A stretch of 26,499 nucleotides of DNA from an uncultured Streptococcus sp. (lineage in GTDB: Bacteria > Bacillota > Bacilli > Lactobacillales > Streptococcaceae), in NCBI GenBank assembly GCA_902470035.1, contig CABREZ010000006.1, positions 1-26,499 on the forward strand, written 5' to 3'. The notes beneath the pieces were generated by a model. It saw only the letters and a list, made by a program, of their open reading frames with translations. It made no database searches and had not been told where the DNA came from. Positions 1 to 6,279 of the stretch are shown here, piece after piece. Every line of letters begins with the position of its first letter. The first letter of the stretch is position 1. A program made the position numbers and the translations under genes.

Positions 1-85
1 ATCAGCTTTTACAGCCCTACTCAACTGTGCGGAGGTGAGACGACGAAATCGAATTCTAACGAATTACCGATTTCTGTCCCACTCT
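1..85 (-). repeat. Composite streptococcal repeat, copy 1 (cut by window start)
   Basis: This is the left part of the 174-bp repeat described at 7395-7568, in inverted orientation and cut off by the window edge. It carries the hairpin module (about 35-82) and the start of the central module (CTGTGCGGAGG region). One arm has GTGAGAC where the other copies have GTGGGAC, which weakens the hairpin. It lies 8 bases after the stop codon of the cyclase-family gene and may terminate that transcript. Confidence 0.85.
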
Positions 86-92
86 CTGTTGT

Positions 93-824
93 TTATGGCA
101 AGATAGCAATGACACGAACAGGTGAACCAGTTGCCTTATCCCAGTGAGGGAAGGCAATTGAAATCAAGGCACCTACTGCTGGTACTTGATCCAAGTGGTT
201 CAAGACTTCAACTTGGTAGATGTTTTGTTCCAAGAGGTAGTATTCATTGACCAAGCCATGCTCTGCTGCTGGAATACCCGCATCGGTATCAAAAGTTTCA
301 TGCCCCACAGCCTTGACATGGCGTTCATGAATCAAGAATTCCAGAGCTTCACGGCTCCATCCTGGACTTTGTTGAACCCCATTTTCATCTAGATTACGCA
401 TAGCATCTTGATCTGGCCAACGTTTTGACCAATCACTACGGAAGGCGACAAAGGCCCCTTCTGCAATTTGTCCATATTCAGCTTCAAAATCTAAAATATC
501 TTGTTTGCTCAAGATAAAGTTTGGGTTGGCTGCTACTTCTTTAGACTTGTCGATAACATAGAGTGGCAAGAGAAGATCTTTGAGGTCAATCTCATCCAAC
601 CAACGGCCACCTTCTACAAAATGAATCGGAGCATCAATATGCGTTCCGTATTGACCAACCACTGTAAATTTTTGGACATGGAAGCCATCTTTTAGTGTGA
701 AAAGGTCTTCTTGTTGCAAAGCAGGGAGAGCTGGAAAGTGAGGACTTTCTGCATTGATCTGGTGACTCAAGTCCACCCATTTTTTAGCTTGCAATTCTTT
801 ATAAATACTTAGTAAATCTGACAT
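93..824 (-). CDS. Cyclase-family metal-dependent hydrolase (kynurenine formamidase-like)
   Basis: A 243-aa protein of the cyclase family (Pfam Cyclase), which includes arylformamidases and other amide or lactone hydrolases. The family metal-binding motif is intact as GTHIDAPIH at residues 60-68, and a second conserved block (VGHETFDTDAGIP) lies near 175-187. There is no signal peptide or membrane segment, so it should be cytoplasmic. The start has an AAGGA ribosome binding site and an extended -10 promoter upstream (872-880). A MET-box-like dyad at 934-950 suggests control by the methionine regulator MtaR/MetR. No tryptophan-catabolism gene is adjacent, so the kynurenine role is only a family label and the real substrate is unknown. 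Confidence 0.85.
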   Translation of the reverse strand: MSDLLSIYKELQAKKWVDLSHQINAESPHFPALPALQQEDLFTLKDGFHVQKFTVVGQYGTHIDAPIHFVEGGRWLDEIDLKDLLLPLYVIDKSKEVAANPNFILSKQDILDFEAEYGQIAEGAFVAFRSDWSKRWPDQDAMRNLDENGVQQSPGWSREALEFLIHERHVKAVGHETFDTDAGIPAAEHGLVNEYYLLEQNIYQVEVLNHLDQVPAVGALISIAFPHWDKATGSPVRVIAILP

Positions 825-871
825 ATGGATTCCTTTCCTATAAGGGCTACATGAAATAAACGAATAAGGTT

Positions 872-880
872 ATTATAACA
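872..880 (-). promoter_or_regulatory. Extended -10 promoter of the cyclase-family gene
   Basis: Minus-strand TGTTATAAT is a perfect extended -10 element (TGn plus TATAAT). The -35 position reads TTGTGG, a weak match. The transcription start would be near 865, giving a leader of about 40 nt with AAGGA ahead of the ATG. Confidence 0.65.
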
Positions 881-933
881 GTCCATCTCATCATCCACAA
901 TGATTTGCGTTAATCTTGTTTTCTTGAATGGGA

Positions 934-950
934 TATAGTTTCAAGCTATA
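934..950. promoter_or_regulatory. Probable MET-box (MtaR/MetR LysR-type operator)
   Basis: TATAGTTTCAAGCTATA is a 17-bp dyad that differs at one position from the streptococcal MET-box as I recall it (TATAGTTTnAAACTATA). Its centre lies about 75 bp upstream of the predicted start of the cyclase-family transcript, a usual place for a LysR-type activator. The motif match is seen directly; regulation by methionine or cysteine supply is inferred. Confidence 0.5.
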
Positions 951-972
951 GTTATTGAAAGCATCAAAAAAG

Positions 973-1024
973 AGAGTGGGACAGAAATCGGTAATTCGTT
1001 AGAATTCGATTTCTGTCCCACTTT
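973..1024. repeat. Solo hairpin module of the composite repeat (copy 2), likely bidirectional terminator
   Basis: Only the first module of the repeat is present. It is a perfect inverted repeat: the arm 975-990 (AGTGGGACAGAAATCG) pairs over 16 of 16 bases with 1007-1022, and an inner AATTC/GAATT stem follows. The minus strand continues into CTCTTTTTTG, so this hairpin is well placed to terminate the YdbC-like gene ending at 1042. The plus strand continues into TTTCTTTCTT. Confidence 0.85.
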
Positions 1025-1041
1025 CTTTCTTACTCAGTCTA

Positions 1042-1254
1042 CTACTGTTTAAATGCATCTAGCAGAACTTGGAATTCTTCGTTGCTCAAAGTGATTCCCT
1101 TGCCCATCTTCGTATAGTCTGGGCTCCAAGTTCGGATATCATACTTGGCAGGCGCTCCATTAAAGCTAACCCGGTTTAACTCTTTGGTCCATCCTTTTTC
1201 ATTTTCAGATAAGACCAAGAGTTGTTCTTCAATTTCAAAACTAAAATCTGCCAT
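1042..1254 (-). CDS. YdbC-like PC4-family ssDNA-binding protein
   Basis: A 70-aa protein that resembles the Gram-positive YdbC group of the PC4/Sub1 transcriptional coactivator fold, small homodimers that bind single-stranded DNA. It shows the alternating beta pattern followed by a C-terminal helix (NEEFQVLLDAFKQ) and the family block RVSFNGAPAKYDIRTW at about residues 28-43. The start has AAGGAG 5-6 bases upstream. It is transcribed divergently from the small gene at 1360 and followed by a strong hairpin at 973-1024. The cellular role of these proteins in bacteria is poorly defined; a role in transcription, replication or repair is inferred from the fold. Confidence 0.82.
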   Translation of the reverse strand: MADFSFEIEEQLLVLSENEKGWTKELNRVSFNGAPAKYDIRTWSPDYTKMGKGITLSNEEFQVLLDAFKQ

Positions 1255-1300
1255 TTAATACTCCTTTCAATCTCTTTCACCTTAATAATTCGTAAAAAAT

Positions 1301-1329
1301 TTTACAAAATGAATGAAATTTTCTATAAT
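1301..1329 (+). promoter_or_regulatory. Near-consensus sigma-A promoter of the 1360 gene
   Basis: TTTACA (1301-1306), a 17-base spacer, and a perfect TATAAT (1324-1329). Transcription would start near 1336. This excludes the in-frame ATG codons at 1222 and 1310 and supports a start at 1360. Confidence 0.8.
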
Positions 1330-1359
1330 ATATTGTATCAACTTATGGAGAATTATGCT

Positions 1360-1674
1360 ATGAAAAGATTTCTTGAGCTTCTCAAGGACCGAGCCAATGA
1401 ATTTTTCAACGATAAAACCTCTCAACCAGCTCCTTTAGAGGATGGTAAAACGATTCAGATTATTGAACTGGCTCTTCGAAAAAAGCAAGGAGTCCATGTC
1501 ATCTTCCAAAATAAAAGTTTTACAGGCGATATCGTGAAATATGATCAGGAACGAAAACAACTTATTGTCAAGAATTTTAAAAAGAGTATGTCAACCATCA
1601 TTCGAATTTCTGACATTCAAAAGATTAGTCTCGTTCCACATACGATTCGAATCGCACAACAAAAAACACCGTAA
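1360..1674 (+). CDS. Small conserved hypothetical protein (possible YolD/Sm-like beta fold)
   Basis: A 104-aa basic cytoplasmic protein of unknown function. An N-terminal amphipathic helix (MKRFLELLKDRANEFF) is followed by a strand-rich half (GVHVIFQNKSFTGDIVKYD, then KQLIVKNF and IIRISDIQKI). That half has the pattern of a small SH3/Sm-like barrel such as YolD-type domains; this comparison is by pattern only. I chose the start at 1360 because GGAG lies 9 bases upstream and the strong promoter at 1301-1329 puts the transcript start after the upstream in-frame ATGs. ATG 1345 remains possible. The stop codon lies inside the terminator stem region at 1661-1708, convergent with trhP2. Confidence 0.7.
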   Translation: MKRFLELLKDRANEFFNDKTSQPAPLEDGKTIQIIELALRKKQGVHVIFQNKSFTGDIVKYDQERKQLIVKNFKKSMSTIIRISDIQKISLVPHTIRIAQQKTP

Positions 1675-1708
1675 ACTTCCTAGATTGGGAAGCATGCGGT
1701 GTTTTTTT
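1661..1708. terminator. Bidirectional terminator overlapping a stop codon
   Basis: CACCG (1667-1671) pairs with CGGTG (1697-1701) around an inner CTTCC/GGAAG stem. There are A6 before and T7 after, so it works in both directions for the convergent genes ending at 1674 and 1714. The plus-strand gene's TAA (1672-1674) lies within the hairpin. Confidence 0.8.
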
Positions 1709-1713
1709 ATGTT

Positions 1714-3003
1714 TTAGGCACGAACTGTTTGGCTGGTTCCATCTTCTTTATAGAGATTGATCAAGCCTTCTTTAAGAGCACGGATCATATCACCTGGTTC
1801 AACTGGTGTAGGCATATGAATGGTCAATAACTCCATCGGATTTGGTGCCCGATCAATCTTATTGCCCTTAGCATCATGCAAATCTTCAATGACTGTTTCA
1901 AAATGACGGAATCCAGGTCCGTAAAATTCCACTTGGTCCCCTTCGTTGATGACATTCCGTTGACGAATGGTCGCAATTTGTTGCTCTGCATCATAGGAAA
2001 CCACTTCTCCAACAAACTTGTATTCTGGAATCTTCCGACGAGCTCCGAACAGTTGCTCGTTTTCAGATGGTGTTCCGTAGTAGAAACCTGTAGCCAACTC
2101 ACGTTGAGCCACTTTCCACATTTCATCAATCAAGTCATGCTTAATGGCTTCGAACTTCTCAGGACTTTCCAAATAAGCATCAACAGCTGCCTTGTAGCAG
2201 TTCGTTACGGTGGAGACATAGTGGATGGACTTCATGCGACCTTCAATCTTGAGACTGTCTACTCCATTTTCAATCATATCTGGAATATGGTCAATCATGG
2301 ACATATCAACTGCTGACATTGAGAATTCTTCAGGGATTTCTCCCTTGAGACTCTTGCGTTCTTGTCCAAATGGCATATCGTAAAGATCATACTTCCAACG
2401 ACAAGACTGGGAACAACCACCACGGTTGGCATCCCGCATACTCATATGATTGGACAAGGTACAACGACCAGAGTAGGAAATACACATGGCTCCGTGAACA
2501 AAGGCTTCAATTTCAACATCCGTCCGCTTACGAATCTCCGCTAGTTCTTCCATTGAAACTTCCCGAGCCAAAACAACCCGTGTCAAGCCCAAGTCTTTCC
2601 AAAATTCCAGGGTTTCATAGTTGGTGGCACTGGCTTGTGTAGAAAGGTGAATTTCCAAACCAGGAGCTTCTGTCGCTGCGATGGTAATCAAGGCAGGGTC
2701 TGAAACGATAACGGCAGCAATCCCGATATCTCGCAAGCGACGGAACCATTCACCAGCTCCAACTTCATTTCCTTCATGCATGACCATATTGGCCGCAACA
2801 TAGACCTTGGCACCATACTTGGCTGCAAATTGGACTCCTTCTTCCATTTGCTCAAAGGTGAAGTTTCCTGCACGGCTACGAAGACCATAGGCCTGACCAC
2901 CGATGAAGACGGCATCCGCACCATAGCGAACAGCAACCTTTAGTTTTTCAAGTGTTCCTGCAGGTGATAGAACCTCAGGACGTTTCAATTGTTTTGTCAT
3001 CAT
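1714..3003 (-). CDS. trhP2: U32-family tRNA uridine-34 hydroxylation protein TrhP2 (peptidase-U32-like)
   Basis: A 429-aa U32-family protein matching B. subtilis YrrO/TrhP2 in size and motifs. That protein works with TrhP1 in prephenate-dependent formation of 5-hydroxyuridine at tRNA position 34. The U32 signature HGAMCISYSGRC is at residues 170-181 and GGCSQSC at 195-201. Cys174, 181, 197 and 201 form the conserved four-cysteine set thought to hold an iron-sulfur cluster. The N-terminal half looks like a TIM barrel and the C-terminal part is the typical U32 C-terminal beta domain. AGGAG precedes the ATG. TrhP1 lies just upstream but is separated by a terminator and a possible promoter. Older annotations call this a collagenase-like protease; the RNA-modification role is the better supported one. 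Confidence 0.88.
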   Translation of the reverse strand: MMTKQLKRPEVLSPAGTLEKLKVAVRYGADAVFIGGQAYGLRSRAGNFTFEQMEEGVQFAAKYGAKVYVAANMVMHEGNEVGAGEWFRRLRDIGIAAVIVSDPALITIAATEAPGLEIHLSTQASATNYETLEFWKDLGLTRVVLAREVSMEELAEIRKRTDVEIEAFVHGAMCISYSGRCTLSNHMSMRDANRGGCSQSCRWKYDLYDMPFGQERKSLKGEIPEEFSMSAVDMSMIDHIPDMIENGVDSLKIEGRMKSIHYVSTVTNCYKAAVDAYLESPEKFEAIKHDLIDEMWKVAQRELATGFYYGTPSENEQLFGARRKIPEYKFVGEVVSYDAEQQIATIRQRNVINEGDQVEFYGPGFRHFETVIEDLHDAKGNKIDRAPNPMELLTIHMPTPVEPGDMIRALKEGLINLYKEDGTSQTVRA

Positions 3004-3053
3004 ATCTCCTAGTATATTACAAGTATATTAGTTAGATTATCAATCTTGTCTAT

Positions 3054-3062
3054 TTTATAGCA
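3054..3062 (-). promoter_or_regulatory. Possible extended -10 promoter of trhP2
   Basis: Minus-strand TGCTATAAA is an extended -10 with one mismatch and no good -35. Transcription would start near 3047, leaving a leader of about 44 nt. It follows the trhP1 terminator, so trhP2 may be transcribed on its own. Confidence 0.4.
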
Positions 3063-3124
3063 AATCCAGTCGAAAGGCAATGGTTTGGGAATTATTTTGA
3101 CAATTCTCATTCTTTACCATCACC

Positions 3125-3153
3125 AAAAAGGAAGGCCTGCAGTCCTGGCAGGC
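3125..3153 (-). terminator. Terminator after trhP1
   Basis: On the minus strand GCCTGC pairs with GCAGGC (3135-3140 with 3148-3153) around a 7-base loop and runs into CTTCCTTTTT. It lies 10 bases beyond the trhP1 stop. The opposite strand also ends in TTTT. Confidence 0.7.
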
Positions 3154-3162
3154 TTTTCTCCT

Positions 3163-4092
3163 TTATTTAACCATGTCTGGATCGTAGTCATAAAATCCAG
3201 TGTCAAGGAAACGATTCTTGGGATGCAATTGGTGAATCTGTTCGTCCAATAGGAAGGCTTGATCAGATGTGAAAGTCCCAGCTTCTAGAAGCTCACGTGC
3301 TTTCACAAAACACTTGGCAATTTCCACAAAGTTTTGACCAGGTGTATAAATCCCCTCTAACTTCCAGTGGGTGAAACCATGCTCGACTAACTCAGAGAGT
3401 TTGGTCATCAAATCCAGGTCATTATTGGCAAAAATATGAGTTCCATGCTTGTCCTCAAAGATAGAATAATGGCTTTCTGGATCTCCTGGTTCTGCCAAAA
3501 AGAGATCGCGCTCTCTCGTCTTTTCGTCATCTATGTGAGTAAAATTATAATAATTTTGCAGAAGGGGACGTTTGGAATGGTGAATCACACTAGCCCCATA
3601 AACTAATACTTCAGCAGGAATCTCTAAGATTTCTGGCATCTTGAAAAGCTCCGCAGATGGGATTTCTCGAGCAAGAACAGCTTCTGAAGCACCAGCCTTT
3701 TGTCCCCAGAAATTGATCTGTCGGCTACTTGTCACCATGGTTGAAGCATCATAAATGGTTTTAAAGTTGTAACCATCCCGCTTCAATACATAAAAGACGC
3801 CTGCATCTCCTACCGTGATATAATCGACGTTAATCGAAGAAAGAAAATCTAAAAATGGTTTGATACGATCCATCATATCCTGATGCATCAAGGCATTGAC
3901 AGCCACTGTCATTTCCTTTCCTGCCGCATGGACTAGGTCAGAAATTCGACTTAATTCGTCATACGAGAAAGTGTGAGGAAGTCGTAATCCAAATTCCTTT
4001 TCTCCGACATAAATACGGTCCACACCTGCTTCTAGAAGTGCTTGAACCTGTTCAATACTTTCAGCTGTAGCTGTAATAATTATCTTTTTCAT
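3163..4092 (-). CDS. trhP1: U32-family tRNA uridine-34 hydroxylation protein TrhP1
   Basis: A 309-aa U32-family protein, the same length as B. subtilis YrrN/TrhP1, the partner of TrhP2 in prephenate-dependent tRNA U34 hydroxylation. The U32 barrel is recognisable, with AESIEQVQALLEAGVDRIYVG at the N terminus and VYGASVIHHSKRP where TrhP2 has its HGAMCISYSGRC motif. The cluster cysteines are absent, as I expect for the TrhP1 branch. The open frame extends to 4233, but MKKIIITATA at 4092 is the family N terminus. There is no ribosome binding site, and an extended -10 ends only 7 bases before this ATG, so the mRNA is probably leaderless. The gene is divergent from the small membrane protein at 4224. 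Confidence 0.85.
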   Translation of the reverse strand: MKKIIITATAESIEQVQALLEAGVDRIYVGEKEFGLRLPHTFSYDELSRISDLVHAAGKEMTVAVNALMHQDMMDRIKPFLDFLSSINVDYITVGDAGVFYVLKRDGYNFKTIYDASTMVTSSRQINFWGQKAGASEAVLAREIPSAELFKMPEILEIPAEVLVYGASVIHHSKRPLLQNYYNFTHIDDEKTRERDLFLAEPGDPESHYSIFEDKHGTHIFANNDLDLMTKLSELVEHGFTHWKLEGIYTPGQNFVEIAKCFVKARELLEAGTFTSDQAFLLDEQIHQLHPKNRFLDTGFYDYDPDMVK

Positions 4093-4099
4093 GAAAACT

Positions 4100-4108
4100 A
4101 TTATACCA
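4100..4108 (-). promoter_or_regulatory. Extended -10 of trhP1 (leaderless arrangement)
   Basis: Minus-strand TGGTATAAT is a perfect extended -10. Only 7 bases (AGTTTTC) separate it from the ATG at 4092, so transcription should start at or next to the start codon. No -35 match is seen. Confidence 0.65.
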
Positions 4109-4187
4109 AAAAAGTCATTTTGCTCTCTAAAATTCTTAATTTTGTAAAAATTGTAACACTTTTGTAACATTTCTATGCTTGAAAACG

Positions 4188-4196
4188 TGTTAAAAT
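4188..4196 (+). promoter_or_regulatory. Extended -10 promoter of the DUF3270-like gene
   Basis: TGTTAAAAT is an extended -10 with one mismatch in the hexamer. Transcription would start near 4203, with AGGAGAG at 4211-4217 ahead of the ATG at 4224. A direct repeat of TTGTAACA (4151-4158 and 4162-4169) lies just upstream. Confidence 0.5.
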
Positions 4197-4223
4197 AATA
4201 GAGTACTGTTAGGAGAGAGAAAT

Positions 4224-4520
4224 ATGCCCGCAAGAAAACTTAGAGTTGTTGAAGAATACGACTATGTCGAAGTCCCTCTTCAACAAGAGAATACAACAAC
4301 TAATTATGATTTTAACCTCGATACTGAACCAGCTCCTCAATTAAGTGAGCTACTATTTTTCCTTAATATTGCTGTGTTTTGTGTCTTAACTGTTTTATTT
4401 AGTTTCATCTTTTTATCAATGAAGATGAATACCTTCTTTGCTTTTGCCTCAGCAATTGCTTGTAGTTTGGGAAGTATCCAAGCTTTCCGTATTTTCCAGC
4501 TAAAACGGAAAAAGGACTAA
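4224..4520 (+). CDS. Small membrane protein, DUF3270-like
   Basis: A 98-aa protein with a charged N-terminal region (MPARKLRVVEEYDYVEVP, residues 1-18) and a C-terminal hydrophobic half that should form two membrane segments, at about residues 43-64 and 69-87. It ends in a basic tail, KRKKD. The N-terminal motif and layout resemble the DUF3270 proteins restricted to streptococci; I make that match from memory of the family. AGGAGAG lies 7 bases before the ATG. It is monocistronic, flanked by an extended -10 promoter and the terminator at 4535-4554. Function unknown. Confidence 0.75.
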   Translation: MPARKLRVVEEYDYVEVPLQQENTTTNYDFNLDTEPAPQLSELLFFLNIAVFCVLTVLFSFIFLSMKMNTFFAFASAIACSLGSIQAFRIFQLKRKKD

Positions 4521-4534
4521 GATTAAATTTTTAT

Positions 4535-4554
4535 CCTCCTTCGGGAGGCTTTTT
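4535..4554 (+). terminator. Rho-independent terminator of the DUF3270-like gene
   Basis: CCTCC and GGAGG enclose a TTCG tetraloop, followed by CTTTTT. Confidence 0.85.
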
Positions 4555-4593
4555 GGCATTTCCCATCCTAGTTTGTCATTTCATTAAAGAAAT

Positions 4594-4620
4594 CCCTCAC
4601 CACTTGGTGAGGGATTTTTT
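4594..4620. terminator. Terminator of the hprK operon
   Basis: CCCTCACCA (4594-4602) and TGGTGAGGG (4605-4613) form an almost perfect palindrome directly after the YtxH gene stop (4619-4621). The minus-strand continuation is ATTTCTTT and the plus-strand continuation is ATTTTTT, so it can work in both directions. Confidence 0.8.
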
Positions 4621-5086
4621 ATTCTTCTACAGCTGTTTCTTTGATTTCTTCTTCCGCTTCTGGAAGAGCTGTTTCTTCTTCTAATTCCAGGACAATCTCT
4701 TCACTTTCCTTCTCCCGTTTAGGCTGGAAAGGAGTTGCTTGATTGCCACTCTTTTGCTGAATTTTTTCCTTAATCGTTTGGATGGCATCTTGTGAAAATT
4801 CTACTACATCCTGTGTCTTATCTTTAACCGTTTCGATGACAGTATCTTTGTTAATTTCTCCACTTTCAACTTTTTCCTTAGTTTGCTGAATAGCGTCTGA
4901 CGCTTGCTTAGATAGTTCTATTGCAGATTGTTTCACCGAATCATGAACTTCTTGTGGATTCTCTTGATATTCTTTCACAAAACCTTTAACTTTACCAGTC
5001 CATTCTTTCCCTTTTTTTGTTGTCAGGAAATAGGCGACAGATGCGCCTGTGATCGTTCCAATTAATAATGATGATAAACGTCCCAT
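4619..5086 (-). CDS. YtxH-domain membrane-anchored protein
   Basis: A 155-aa protein. A glycine-rich N-terminal membrane segment (residues 5-22, LLIGTITGASVAYFLTTKKG) has the YtxH family pattern. A long charged helical region with repeated Lys/Glu/Gln (KEKVESGEINKDTVIETVKDK and similar) and an acidic tail follow. It is the last gene of the hprK-lgt-DUF948-YtxH operon, 15 bases after the DUF948 gene. YtxH proteins are linked to stress and envelope in Firmicutes, but no biochemical activity is known. The repeated amphipathic helices suggest a coiled or LEA-like stalk. Confidence 0.85.
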   Translation of the reverse strand: MGRLSSLLIGTITGASVAYFLTTKKGKEWTGKVKGFVKEYQENPQEVHDSVKQSAIELSKQASDAIQQTKEKVESGEINKDTVIETVKDKTQDVVEFSQDAIQTIKEKIQQKSGNQATPFQPKREKESEEIVLELEEETALPEAEEEIKETAVEE

Positions 5087-5101
5087 AGGGTACCTCTTTT
5101 C

Positions 5102-5485
5102 TTATTTAAATAATTTCATAGCCATGCGAGCTGCTTTTAATCCGACAGATGTTTTGACGGTTTTTCCACCAACTACGACAGCTTTTTTGCTAATCTGACG
5201 TGCTTGATCATTCAGATCCGAAACAGATACAGATAAATCTGCCACTGCAGTAAAGAGTGGATCGATGGTTGCAACTTTTTGATTCAAATCTTCTGTCAAG
5301 ACATTCACTTTCGCTAACAACTCATTGGTTTGGTGTAGGGTTACATTTACATCTGATGTTAGGGTCTTAATCGTTACCTGAGTTTCATCTACAACCTTTC
5401 CAATCTTTGAAAATAAGATAATCAAGTAGATGACCAAAACTACTAAAGCTAAGCCTAAAAGCCCATAGGCAATTTCAATAAACAT
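5102..5485 (-). CDS. DUF948-domain membrane protein
   Basis: A 127-aa protein with one N-terminal membrane segment (about residues 4-26, YGLLGLALVVLVIYLIILFS). A heptad-rich, coiled-coil-like cytoplasmic region typical of DUF948 follows (LTSDVNVTLHQTNELLAKVN). The C terminus is short and basic. It lies 11 bases after lgt and 15 before the YtxH gene; this DUF948-YtxH pair is a standard companion of hprK-lgt in streptococci. Function is unknown. The topology, a helical rod anchored at the membrane, suggests a structural or scaffold role shared with the YtxH protein. Confidence 0.85.
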   Translation of the reverse strand: MFIEIAYGLLGLALVVLVIYLIILFSKIGKVVDETQVTIKTLTSDVNVTLHQTNELLAKVNVLTEDLNQKVATIDPLFTAVADLSVSVSDLNDQARQISKKAVVVGGKTVKTSVGLKAARMAMKLFK

Positions 5486-5496
5486 TTCTTTTCTCC

Positions 5497-6279
5497 TTAA
5501 TCTATTTCCGTTCTATAAAACGGTGCATTCTTTTTTCGTTGATAGATCATGATGCTGATTCCAAGTAGGATGAGAAGGAGGGAAAGCCATTGTGATACTC
5601 GAATTCCCAAAAACATCAAGCTATCCGTCCGCATTCCTTCAATAATCATTCGACCAAAGCCATACCAGATTAGATAGAAAGCTGTAATTTCACCCTTTCT
5701 CATAAGTTTCGGACGACGACGTAAGTAAAGAATCAGAACAAAACCAAGCAAGTTCCAACAAGATTCATATAAGAATGTCGGTTGACGGTAATGTCCATCA
5801 ATAAACATCTGATTCCGAATGAAAGAAGGTAAATAATCTAAATTCTTAACAATCGCTCCGTAGGCTTCTTGGTTAACAAAATTGCCCCAACGGCCAATAC
5901 TTTGAGCAATCATGACACTCGGTGCAGCGATATCTAAAAAATCAACCGGGTCAATCAAACGACTGCGTGAAAACAGGTAGAGGACTAGAGCCCCTGCAAG
6001 GAGTCCACCATAGATAGCAATCCCACCGTTCCATACGGCAAAAATCTCTCCTGGATTTTCCCTGTAATATGACCATCGAAAAATAACATAGTAGAGACGT
6101 GCACCTATAATCGCTACTGGAAAAGCAATTAGAATGAAATCAATGATATCGTCTGACTCTATCCCTTTACGAGGGGCTTCTTTCATAGACAGGATGACTG
6201 CCAAAAGGAGACCGAGGATAATACAAATCGCATACCAACGGATACTAAAGGGGCCGAGTTGAATGGCTACTGGATTCAT
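5497..6279 (-). CDS. lgt: Prolipoprotein diacylglyceryl transferase
   Basis: A 260-aa polytopic membrane enzyme that transfers diacylglycerol from phosphatidylglycerol to the lipobox cysteine of prolipoproteins, the first step of lipoprotein maturation. The Lgt signature GRWGNFVNQEAYG is at residues 129-141, containing the essential Arg and Asn/Glu residues. FLYESCWNLLGF and GRMIIEGMRTD are further family blocks. The HGG-type motif reads YGGLLAG here (residues 90-96). About seven membrane segments can be counted. The ATG overlaps the hprK stop (ATGA), so the two are translationally coupled. Length is normal for the family. Confidence 0.95.
   Translation of the reverse strand: MNPVAIQLGPFSIRWYAICIILGLLLAVILSMKEAPRKGIESDDIIDFILIAFPVAIIGARLYYVIFRWSYYRENPGEIFAVWNGGIAIYGGLLAGALVLYLFSRSRLIDPVDFLDIAAPSVMIAQSIGRWGNFVNQEAYGAIVKNLDYLPSFIRNQMFIDGHYRQPTFLYESCWNLLGFVLILYLRRRPKLMRKGEITAFYLIWYGFGRMIIEGMRTDSLMFLGIRVSQWLSLLLILLGISIMIYQRKKNAPFYRTEID

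Noticed and set aside
1222..1359. Upstream in-frame starts for the 104-aa protein
   Set aside because: ATGs at 1222 and 1310 lie before the predicted transcript start near 1336 and lack a ribosome binding site.
1876..2316. 146-codon plus-strand frame inside trhP2
   Set aside because: It is a shadow frame of a conserved gene, with no promoter, ribosome binding site or family features.
4093..4233. 47-codon N-terminal extension of TrhP1
   Set aside because: It crosses the promoter region and overlaps the divergent gene; TrhP1 family length is reached from 4092.
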